Origin: Serripes groenlandicus
Taxonomy: Eukaryota; Mollusca; Bivalvia; Cardiida; Cardiidae
Direction: 5' to 3'
Length of the DNA: 64,000 bases
Assembly (NCBI GenBank): GCA_031761405.1
Contig: JASEVX010000085.1
Location: 248,001 to 312,000 of the forward strand
Shown here: positions 12,101 to 24,200 of the stretch, piece by piece
How the letters are laid out: each line of letters begins with the position of its first letter
Position numbering within the stretch: position 1 is the first letter of the stretch
Made by a program: the position numbers and the translations under genes
The notes under the pieces: model-generated
Database searches by the model: none
What the model saw: the letters and a program-made list of their open reading frames with translations, nothing else
Told to the model about the DNA's origin: nothing

Positions 12101-15100
12101 ATTTGTCTGCTGCATTTTGTCAGTATATGTCTTCAAGAGGGAAAGGGTTTTCAGCAGAATTTCAATTAAATCCCAGCATCGTGAGCATACAGTTCACATG
12201 ACCATGCGCTTCCTGGTAGTCTCACACCATCGATCCTCACAACATTCTACCCAGGAAATTTGCTACCTAACCACTACACACTATAAAGTATAAACCCTTT
12301 GATCAGAGCTGTAGGTAAGGGGCATTTTTTTTATTGTTCTAAAATCCGTATGTGATATTCAAACCCTATGGTGTGGGTACTCAAAATAATTGTCTAGTGA
12401 TACAATTCTTTTGAGTACCCACAACATAGGATTTTATTGAGTAATAAGAGAAATATTGTGGTGGAAAAGACCTCTTAACTCGCCCTTATCTAGTCCTCTG
12501 GCTTTGATGGAATTATGATGTAGAAGTGAAAGTAGTCCTATATAAAATGGGCGTATTGTATTCTATGTTCTTAAACGCTTCTTAAACCTCTAAACCCTAT
12601 GCTGTCTATTGGAACTAAAAAGAATCGCATTGAAATAGGGTTGAAATAAACCATAAGAAAGATATTGTGGACAAAGACGGATTAAGTCTTCTTATCATAT
12701 ATAAGTTATTATGGAAGATTGTGGATTCAATAGCTAGATCATTTAAAAGGCATAAGAACTGTTGTAGTAGCCCCAGCCTTTGACATTTAGTTTGCTTATA
12801 AATATTGCAAAAAAAACTGATGTGTTGCGTCTTATTGCCAGGATAAACTTACAGGTAGTACTAGACTTTTATCCCAGTATTACCCTAAAATAATTGAAAT
12901 ATTGTGGAAATCAATTTTGAAGCAATATTTGACTTTCAAACCTTATGCTGTGGGTACTTAATAGTTTATTTAACACTGAACTATTGATCCCGAATGATAT
13001 CTACGTACATGTAAGAAACAAATGCTTCTGCATGTCAGAGTATGTTATTGGTGGTAAGAATCATAAGGGATAAAAATTTGTGGATTAGAAGTTACTAGGC
13101 AACTAACTACATCCCATGGTAATTATATCTCACTAAGAAAGTAAGATGTTTAGCTTGACTATTCGAAAAATATGAGAGCTATGGTACACCCTGGTCTCAA
13201 CATTGGCATCAAACCTTGGTTACAGTTTATGCATACTAGTACATATATTACTCCATAGCTCAGTTATAACTAGATGGATTGCATTGAAACTTTCTACAAT
13301 GCTTCCCAAACATCACACTCATGTAAATAATCAGGTGAGATACTATCCTGCATATTATGCAAATTATTGCCCGCTTTTTAACTTAGAAAATCTGTAGTAA
13401 GTCTTGCATGCAACTACGTTAAAACAGTTTATATTTCATTCACTATTTGATGCATTGAATTGAAACGTTTTACAACCATTCCCAAGCATAACACCTATGT
13501 GAATAATCAAGTTAGAAAACTATATCTTGCATTCAATGCAAATTATCGTCCTTTACTGGTGTGAGAAAACCAGGAAATGCATGAGTAGGTGAACTGGCCG
13601 CCGTGATATAACTGAGAAATTGTTAAAAATGGCGTTACACCCCAATCAATCGATGGTTAAGCGGTAATATTCGAGCGCCCTATAACTTTTTTTTAGCTCA
13701 CCTAAGCACGAAGTGCAAGGTGAGCTTTTGTGATCACTCACCGTCCGGCGTCGTCGTCGTCGTCGGCGTCTGTTAACAATTTCCTACAAATGACTTCTCC
13801 TACTAAACCAATGAACAGATTTCAAAATAACTTCACATGAATGGTCCTTAGGTAATCCTCTTTCAAAGTTGTTCAAAGAAATTAATTCCAAGTAGAACTT
13901 TGGTTGCTGCGGCATCAGAAAAGGGGAAAATTGCCAAATCTTAAAAAATCTTCTTGTCCAAAAGTACTGGCCCGATTTAAAAATTATTTTGCACAAATGT
14001 TCCTTGGGGTACCCTCTACCAAGATTGTTCAAATATTTTCGATCCGTTGAAAAACATGGCCGCCAGAGGGCGGAGCTTATTTTCCTTATATGTGCATTGT
14101 TAAAACTTTAAAAATCTTCTTGTCCAAAAGTACTGGCCCGATTTGAAAATTATTTTGCACAAATGTTCCTTGGGACACTCTTTACCAAGATTGTTCAAAT
14201 ATTTCCAATCCATTGAAAAACATGGCTGCCAGGGGGCGGAGCGTGTTTTCCTTATATGTGCATTGTTAAAACTTTGAAAAATCTACTTGTCCAAAAGTAC
14301 TGGGCCGATTTGAAAATAATTTTGCACAAATGTTCCTTGGTGCACCCTTTACCAAGATTGTTCAAATATTTTTGATCCGTTGAAAAACATGGCCGCCGGG
14401 GGGCGGAGCTTGTTTTCCTTATATGTGCATTGTTAAAACTTTAAAAATCTTCTTGTCCAAAAGTAATGGCCCAATTTGAAAATTATTTTGCACAAATGTT
14501 CCTTAGGGCACCCTTAACCAAGATTGTTCAAATATTTCCAATCCGTTGAAAAGCATGGCCCCCAGGGGGCGGAGCTAGTTTTCCTTATATGTGCATTGTT
14601 AAAACTTTAAAAATCTTCTTGTCCAAAAGAACTGGCCCGATTTAAAAATTATTTTGCACAAATGTTCCTTGGGGCACCCTTTACCAAGATTGTACAAATA
14701 TTTCCAATCCGTTGAAAAACATGGCGGCCAGGGGGCGGAGCTTGTTTTCCTTATATGTGCATTGTTAAAACTTTAAAAATCTTCTTGTCCAAAAGTACTG
14801 GCCCGATTTAAAAATTATTTTGCACAACTGTTCCTTGGGGCACCCTTTACCAAGATTGTTTAAATATTTTTGATCTGTTGAAAAACATGGCCACCAGGGG
14901 GCGGAGCTTGTTTTCCTTATATGTGCATTGTTAAAACTTTAAAAATCTTCTTGTCCAAAAGTATTGGCCTAAAAAGAGGAAAAACTTTGAAAACTATTGA
15001 AGTTCTATTAAATCAGGTGAGCGATATAGGGCCATCTTCTCAGTGTGACCATTCTTTTGAAGACCCAAAACCAATGGTTATATTCAGTAACAAGCAAGAC

Positions 15101-18100
15101 ATTGTTAGACAAAAACCTGGTCTGTGTAGGATTTGTGTTAACGCTTTCCCACTTATAACAAATTTATGGCAGACAATTTTGAAAACAGTGAAGCTAAAAT
15201 ATGGATGAAGTATTATTGAATTCAATAGAGTTGAAAACACTGTGATATAATTAAAGAGAAACTGTTCATTTAGAACAATTTCTTCTTTTGCCACTTTGTT
15301 TACAAAGTTATCTGCTCCAGATATGTCAAAATGTGTCTGCAGGTGGGAAATAGTTAAATGTGATGCAATATCTGATTTTTCCATTGATAGCATGTCAGAG
15401 AAGAAAATCACAGATTGTATGTGAAGGAAAAGTCCAACTTTCAGCCACTTGATTTACTGATAGGCAGTGTACAGTCTACTGCCGAGTTTCTTCAACGATG
15501 TATCCTGGCTTCTGTTACGCAGAGAAACCAGTTAGATAAAAATAAGATAAGGTACAATTTCATTTCTAATCAAGTATTGTTTGTCAGCAAGGTAACTATT
15601 TATGTCAACTTACAAGGTACAATGTTTGATGATGTTATTGTATAAAATCTTAAGGTTTGTTCCAGGAACAAAGATGTCTAGAGGGAGGTGAACATCTAGC
15701 AATTTTAGTGTCACCTATTAAAAATACATTTTTGTCTCGCCCACGATAGTGGAGTGTGAGACATAGCAGTCACTTTTCCGGTGACGGCGGCGGCCACTTT
15801 TACAACTTACTATAATTCAGCAACCTCTGCTGGAACTTTTCTGAAACTTTGTCAGATGTATTGTTTGGTCATGGAACATCAAAATTGTCAAGGTCGTAGT
15901 TTGGCAGACCTCAAAACTTAACCTTGGTTATATCTCGGTAACCCCTGCTGGAATTTTTCTGAAGCTTGGTCAGATGTATCGTTGGTTCATGGAACATTAT
16001 TCAAGGTCAAGGTCATACTTTGGCAGAACTTGACACTGGTTAGGTAACTTAACCTTGGTTATATCTCAGCAACCCCTCCTGGAATTTTTCTGAAACTTTG
16101 TCAGATGTTTTTTCGGTCATGCAACATCATTCAACGTCAAAATTATCCAGGTCAAGGTCATAATTTGACAGAACTTGACCTTGGTACAGATAACTTAACC
16201 TTGGTTATATCTTGGCAACCCCTGCTGGAATTTTTCTGAAACTGTCATATGTATTGTTCGATCATGGAATATCATTCAACGTCAAAATTGTCAAGGTCAT
16301 AATTAAGCAGAACTTGACCTTGGTTAGGTAACTTAACCTTTGTTATATCTAAGCAATCCCTGCTTGAATTTTTCTGAAACTTTGTCAGATGTATTGTGGG
16401 ACATGGAACATGATTCAAGGTCAAGGTCATAATTTGGCAGAACTTGACCTTGGTTATATCTCAGCAACCCCTCCTGGAATTTTTCTGAAACTTGGTCAGA
16501 TGTATTGTTCAGTCATGGGACATCATTCAACGTCAACTTTTTCAATGTCAAGGTCCTAACTTGGCGAACTTGACCTTGGTTAGTTAACTTAACCTTGGTT
16601 AACTTTGACTGTAGAGCCTACATTTTTGTCTCAACCAACATAGTAGAGTGAGACATAGCAGTCACTTTTCCGGCAGCAGCAACCCCTGCTGGAATATTTC
16701 TGAAACTTTGTCAGATGTATTGATTGGTCATGGGACATCATTCAACCTCAAGGTCATAATTTAGCAGAACTTGGTTAGGTAACTTAACCTTGGTTTTATC
16801 TCAGCAACCCTTGCAGGAATTTTTCTGAAACTTGTCAGATGTATTGTTGGGTCATGGAACATCATGCAACATCAAAATTATCAAGGTCAAGGTCATAATT
16901 TCCCAGAACTTGACCTTGGTTAGGTAACGTAACCTCAAAACCTAACCTTGGTTCTATCTCGGCAACCCTTGCAGGGATTTTTCTGAAACTTTTTCAGATG
17001 TATTGTTGGGTCATGGAACATCATGCAACATCAAAATTATCAAGGTCAAGGTCATAATTTAGCAGAACTTGAACTTGGTTAGGTAACTTAACCTTGGTTT
17101 TATCTCGGCAACCCTTGCAGGAATTTTTCTGAAACTTTTGTCAGATGTTTTGTTGGGTCGTGGAACATCATCCAACGTCAGAATTATCAAGGTCAAGGTT
17201 ATAATTTGCCAGAAGTTGACCATGGTTCTGAAACTTTGTCAGATGTATTGTTGGGTCATGGAACATCATTCAACATCAAAATTACTTTGGTTAACTTTGA
17301 CTGTAGAAGCGGAATCCGCTGTGGTCGAGTGGTTAGCGTCGGGGATTTCGAAACCAGGTGTCCCGGGTTCGATCCCCAGTCGCGGCACTACGGTCATGGT
17401 GGAGTGCCCTTGGGCAAGGCACATTTTCTAGCCTAGTACTGGTTTGTTTACCCAGGGAACATGAATAATTAAATTTAATTGCGCGCTAAATGACCTTAGC
17501 TGTCGATGCGCCATAAAACAATATACATTCATTGACTGTAGAAGCCACAAATTTCACTCATTGTTCTGACATGAATGTTTATCAGAACAGTTATCTCTTG
17601 GTCAAGTTCTAAACAAGGTTACAAGGTCAATTGTTAGAATAACCTTGTGAACACTCTAGAATTCGCCTTTGATATTCAATCTTTATGAAATTCAATCGCA
17701 ACAATTGTCTCCATCAAATCTCGGTTAAGTTTTAAACTGGGTCTTAAAGTTTCAAGAACTAGGTCACTAGGTCAATTGTTGGAATAATCTTCTGAATACT
17801 CTTAGAAGTCTCTTTCTTTATTCAATCTTCACGAAATTTAACCACCAGATTTGTCCTTGTCATTTCTGCAGCAGATGACTTAAAAACAAGGTGGCAGAAG
17901 ATTTTTTTGCCACAATGTTTTCAACTTTATTCAATAATTGTTCTTTCATGTAAGATAGTTTCTACATTTTTGACTAAATATTTTTAAAGTCGTCTGCTAC
18001 AGATTTGTTGTATGTTGGAAAAGGTTACTAGCACATACTCTCGATAAGTTGTTTTAATACACATTGACAAGTAAAATTAACTTTTCTTTGCAATGTTTTC

Positions 18101-18231
18101 TTAATAGTTATCATAGTAATCAGAATATATGACATTGAAAGACAAAAAATGCTTAACCTTGCAGAATCATGTTGATAGGCAAAAAGAAATATTGCTCAAA
18201 AAGTTTTCAACTATTAAATAATTATACTTTC

Positions 18232-18270
<39 letters not shown>

Positions 18271-21200
18271 CGTGAGAGATTTTTCGTATTTTTGCCTAGA
18301 TTTTTCAAAATAGTTTGCTGCAGTTTTGTTGTTTGTGGGTAAGGGTTCATTATTTGTAATCAAATGATCTTTCAGAATGAAATAACTTTGCTTTGAATTG
18401 CAGAAAAAACAAAGATGGTAACTTAAAAAGTCCAAGCAAAGGAAAGGCTGGTAGACATTCTCTAAGAGTGACAACGACTCTGGCGAAACAAGCTGTGAAG
18501 CAAAATAATCCGCCATCTGCAAATAAATTAATCGACATGAAGGAGAGTATCCCGACTTGTTCCACATTCGGTAAACTAGAACGCAACAAACATTCAGAAA
18601 CAAAAGAAAATGAAATGTTAGTACCTAGAAAATCTCCAAGAAAGTCTGCTCAAACTATTGATCTTGCAAGGCTGAAGTCTGCAAACAATGCATCGAAGTC
18701 AGCGTTACAGATCTCTCCAGTAAAATCAACTTTAGCACAATCAAGGTCACCATTGAAATCATCGAGATCATTAAAGGAATCGCCAATGAAATCAAAAACA
18801 TTGCAATCAAGGTCACCATTGAAACCATCAAGATCATTAAAGGAATCGCCAATGAAATCAAAAGCATTGCAATCATTATCACCATTGAAACTATCAACTT
18901 CAAGATCATTAAAGGAATCACCAATGAAATCTAAAGCATTGCAATCATTATCACCATTGAAACTATCAACTTCAAGATCATTAAAGGAATCGCCAATGAA
19001 ATCTAAAGCATTGCAATCATTATCACCATTGAAACTATCAACTTCAAGATCATTAAAGGAATCGCCAATGAAATCAAAAACATTGCAATCATTATCACCA
19101 TTGAAACCATCAAGATCATTAAAGGAATCGCCAATGAAATCAAAAGCATTGCAATCATTATCACCATTGAAACTATCAAGATCATTAAAGGAATTGCCAA
19201 TGAAATCAAAAGAATTTCAATCATTATCACCATTGAAATCTGCAACATTAGATATGTCACCCACTGTATCACATCCAGCATTATTACAAAAATCTCCATT
19301 CAAATCACCATCAGCAGTGCTCAAGTCTCCATTGAAGTCAACCCACTCATTACAAAAAATGCCATTGAATGCTGTATGCAATGTAAGACAGTCTCCAAGA
19401 AAAACAACCAATCCATTTAAAACAAGTCAAGATAGTGATAATAGAAAGGCCCATTCTGCTCCAAGGAAGCTCGCTGAACTTTCTTCAAATGAGGATGTTA
19501 AAAGAACCATAAATGCAGTTGAAAGTTTAGATTCAATTAGTTCTTCCAATGAAAAATGCAATAGTGATCATGATGAAACTACAGAAAGTAATGAAAATAT
19601 ATTTCATACATCAAGTGAAAAGCAAGCTAAACTGGAAAGTAAATCAGTCTCAAGCGGGACAGCTTCTCATTCGTGTGAAGTGGAAATTGTTCAAAAAGTG
19701 GTTGAATCACTTTTAAGTTACAGTAAAGATAGAACAAAAAGATCGGGATCTAGTGATGATTTTGAAGTATCGTTTGTCCGGTCTCTTGGAGATTTGAATA
19801 AGACCATGAACAGTAATGACAAAATTGACAGTGAAATATTTGTAGGGCAAGAAAGTGATAATGGAGGTGCAACAACAAGTAGCGAGATTCAGTTTAAAGA
19901 ACGGGAGAAAGAAAATCTTTCAGATAATGAAGATGATAGTGAAAGCGAGATTCAGGAGAAAGAGAATGTTTCCGATAAGGTAGATGAAAGTGTTGGTGAC
20001 CAAGGGGAAGACACAACTTTAAAAGATTCAACTACAGATAAAGCAAGCAGTAGAAAGTCACCCCGTAAAAAATCTAGTCGGAGGAAATGTAAAGAAGATA
20101 CTGAGAGACATGCACAAAGAGGAGAGGTAAAAGAAACAGATGATAGTTCCAACACAGTTGATGCAGGTGTAAGCGGTAGTCACAATGGTTTCAACTCCGA
20201 TATTCCCTCTGACTTTCAGTGTTATGATCCTGAAGGAGAAAGGTTAATGTTCAGTAAAAGTCTAGCAGATAGGGTTAAGGAAAGAGGAAAGAGAAGTGGG
20301 TCAGTAGACAGTTACAATTTAAATACTATCAGTCAGAACATGAGAACGAGGAGTGACTCATTTAGTAGTACTGTTTCTGGTGGAGCAAATAAAACAGAGA
20401 GGAGAGTTGCTGCTAAAAAGAGACTATCGCCTAAACAAGGCAGCACAAAATCAAGGACTTCAGCGTCCGTGGCTAGTCAGAAAATATGTAGTAAGTACAG
20501 AAATAAACGTAATGCGAATCATGAACGACAACTGCCCCCTTCAGGTTATCAAGGGGATGACGAACGCGATGCAAAACAAGGGAAGATACAAATGATAGCA
20601 CCGAGTAGAAGAGCACCCAGGAAAATGTTTTGGTACTATGAGGTGGAATCTGAAGGAAGTAGTACAACTTGTGACGAAGGGAAATTGAAATCGCTGCCGA
20701 AGGAAGTGCAGTCCTTACAAAACGCATGGAATGACGTAACAGATAGTTCTGACAATAACAATTCAAGGAAACTTCGCAGGAGTGTTGTTACTAGTGTCTC
20801 CAAAAATAAAGTGGAATATATAAACAAGAATGTATCTACAGTTACCTCTAAAAGAACACAAAGTGTTAGAATTGAAAACAATGAAATGGGTAGACAGGGT
20901 AGTTCTAGAAAGTTGCAAAGAAAACAAGTTGATTCGGAAAACGTATCTCGTGAGAGATTTTCAAAAAGAAAAGTGCACACTAATTCTAATTCTGATGCTT
21001 TAGATATTAATATCAAAACAAGAAAACAAACTGTAAACAAAGCAAAAACTTCAGGTGACAAGCTTGATGCTTCCCTCAGAAATAATGCACGGATATCGTA
21101 CAAAGCATATTTCCAACAAGATTCAACATTAGATTCTGAACAATCTTCTGATACAGAGAGAATGTCTGTACGTAATACGAGCAGTTTAGTGGATACTGAT

Positions 21201-24200
21201 CACAAAAAAGATGACGAAAGTGAAAGTGATGAATCCGATAAAGAAGTTGAAGGAAAGGAGAGTGATAAATCTGATAAAGAAGTTGAAGAAAATGAGAGTG
21301 ATAAATATGATAAAGAAGTTGAAGATTATGAAAGTCATGAAACTGATGATGAGGTCAGTTTCAATGACAAATCATACCAGAAATCTAAAACGAGGCAAAA
21401 AAATATATACTGGGATTATGTTATTGAAGATGAAAACAATAGTGAAGAAGAAAACGACAAAAATATTCCGAAAAAATTGCAGCATTTAAAAAGTTTCTGG
21501 AATAATCTAACTGATGTGAAAAATATGGACTTGGGGCGAAGATCAAGGTCTGGTTTTGTTAGCCCTAGCATTGATGAAATATCAGACAATGATTACATGA
21601 AGGAAATGTGTGAACAATTTAATAAAAAATCAAGCAAGCCTGTTTCAAATGTGACAAAGAATGGTAAAACTGCGGAAGTGGAAAAAAGAAAGGAAGAATA
21701 TGAAATTGTAACAAAAAAAAACAAAAGCTCATCGAAAAAAGGTGATCGTTTTTGGGAGTATGTGACTGAAACTGAAAGTGAAGATGATGAGGAATGGGTA
21801 GATAAGACTATCCACAAAAAATTACGAATTTTGGAGGGCACGTGTAATAACAGTGCAGTAAAGAACATGGATTCTAGACTAAGATCCAGGCTGTCCCCCA
21901 ATACTGCCAGGGATGGGGAGGAAAAGAGAAGTGCATCTAGGGATAGAACACAAGTTAAACAGAAAGTTGATAAAGATACTCTGAATGTAACAAAACAGAC
22001 AAAATGTGTTGAAAGAAATGACCATAAAGGTACAGAGAGTTGTATTGAAGATAGATTGGACAAAGTTAAAAGGCAAGTTTCAAGTAAAGTAAAAAAAGGT
22101 GGTGTTAATGTCAAAAGTAATGAACCACTAAAAAGCACTGCAAGTCATTTAGAATCCCAATTGATTGTCCAAGAAAAGACCAGGAAAAGGGCATGTAGAA
22201 GTAAATTTTTTAAGTACGTTATAGAAACTGAAAGTGAAGAAGATGAGGAACAAATGGGTGAAAGTGTCCCAAAAGAACTGCGCACATTGAAAAACACCAG
22301 GAATAGACTTTTAGATTTAAAAAAAAAATCACGGCATAGGCCAGCGTCAACAGCTCGTGATTCTAGGAATAGAATGGTTCAAGATCTTACAAATGAGAAT
22401 GAACATACTTTCATTAATACTGAAAGATCAAATATTGATTATGAAAAGACAAAAGAAAATAAGGGACTAGAACTTACTTGTGTTGATAAAACTAAACGCA
22501 AAAACAACCAGGAAAAGAAGCTGAGAAGTAAGAACAGAAAAGTGTTTTGGGATTATGTACCAATATCTTCCCAGGATGAAAATAAACATGTGAATCATGA
22601 GCCCAGAAAAGATTTGCATAGAGAAGTCAGAGCATTACAAGACTCTTTGACAAATCTTTCAGACTTAACAGGTGCAGAAAATTCTCCAAGAGAAGTGAGA
22701 AAAAAATTCTTAAACAATTATGAGAAACTGAAGACCAAATCTGACACATCTGTTGTTAAGACTACAAGGAAAATGGATGAACAAACTGAAAATTGGATTG
22801 CAGCCAAACAATTTGAAAAACAAGCTAAACCTAAAAAAAGCAAAGATATATGTGAGATTGTTCCTTTTGATTCACCAGAAAAAATGGAAACAAACAATCA
22901 AAAAATGGAGACGATTAAATGTTCAAGTGAAATAGATTCAGTTAGCGCCGGCAAAGTTGGGAAATCGACTCTTCGTAAGAAGAAAAAAACGTACTGGGAT
23001 TATAAACCAATTACTTCCCCTGATAAGGACAAAGTTGTTGTTGATAAAACTTTATGCAAAGAATTGCACATTTTGAAGGACTCGTGGAATGATTTATCCC
23101 CTCTGTACACAACCCAAAACTTAGATAGTTTACCCAGAAGAAGAATTAACAATGCAAAAACATTTCCAAACCAAGTGAAAATTACTGAAAAAGTTGTCAA
23201 GAGAGTAAATTCTCTGCATGTTGGCAAAGACAAAATATCTGCTGGAGAAAAATCAGTTGACAACCAGACTGAAAATAATGAGAGTGAAAGGAAATCAATG
23301 CAACTCATTGAACAAAACAACTGTGAAAAAAGTCCTGTTAAGTCAACTTTAATTTATTCAAACGATGATGTAATGATAGTTGATATAGAAAGCTCGTCGC
23401 CTGTTTTTAAAAAATCTCCTGTCTCTAAAAATATCACACCAACTTGTGAACAATCAGAATTGGAGAGAAAAAGGGTAAACATTAGTAGTAATTTGCAAGA
23501 AATTATCGGTACTCTAACTGACAAAAGGGTGGATCCTGTATACAGTCAAAACAAATATACCACTCCAGAGAAGGCAAAGGAGTTGCTCATCTCCACACCA
23601 CAGAGTGGTTATAGTACTTCTCCAAGAGAGAGACGTCGTAAACAGTGGAAGCGAAAAATTGGAGAAGCTAATTCGGGTAATGGATCATCGACAAATGTAC
23701 AGCCATCAAAGCGACGTAAATTAGAAAAACTTAAATTTAGAATCGAGGAGAAAACTGATTACTCTCAGATAAAAGGTTTAATTTCTCCTCGAAAATCTAT
23801 TCTGTCTCCACACAAAAAGTCAACACAATCTCCAAAGAAGTTGACATTCGTATTAAGTGATCTAAACAAACAATCAGTGCAAGAAAACATGGTAGAATGC
23901 AAGTTAAATCATAATAAAGTAGCTACAACAGAGTGTAGTAACATTAATAGTGTATCACTGAAATGGCAACCTGTTACACTTAACAGCAGCACATGTGAAG
24001 AGACAAAAAAGGTGAAATTAAACAAAAGTTGGACCTTGATAAGTGACAAAAGTGCTTCACGATTATTGAGCAGTGAGGATGATAGAGAAAGTTTTAATGG
24101 TTTTAATGACGAAGATGTGGAAAAAAATAACAGTTTGCCATCAGATATGTCATTTGAGGAACATTCAGAAGTTGACATTAATAGTTCTGAACATGAATGG

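Noticed and set aside
15040..15411. A 123-codon minus-strand open frame
   Set aside because: It translates a MITE and the antisense of DBF4 exon 8; no family similarity.
18393..18403. ATG at 18393 as the start of a 2152-residue intronless protein
   Set aside because: The preceding sequence ends ttgcag at 18403, and exon 8 (ending at 15551 in phase 2) joins 18404 in frame. The frame is better read as a terminal exon of DBF4.
21593..22138. A 181-codon minus-strand open frame, and other antisense frames across 19-24 kb
   Set aside because: They are shadows of the DBF4 terminal exon with leucine/serine-rich content from its codon bias.
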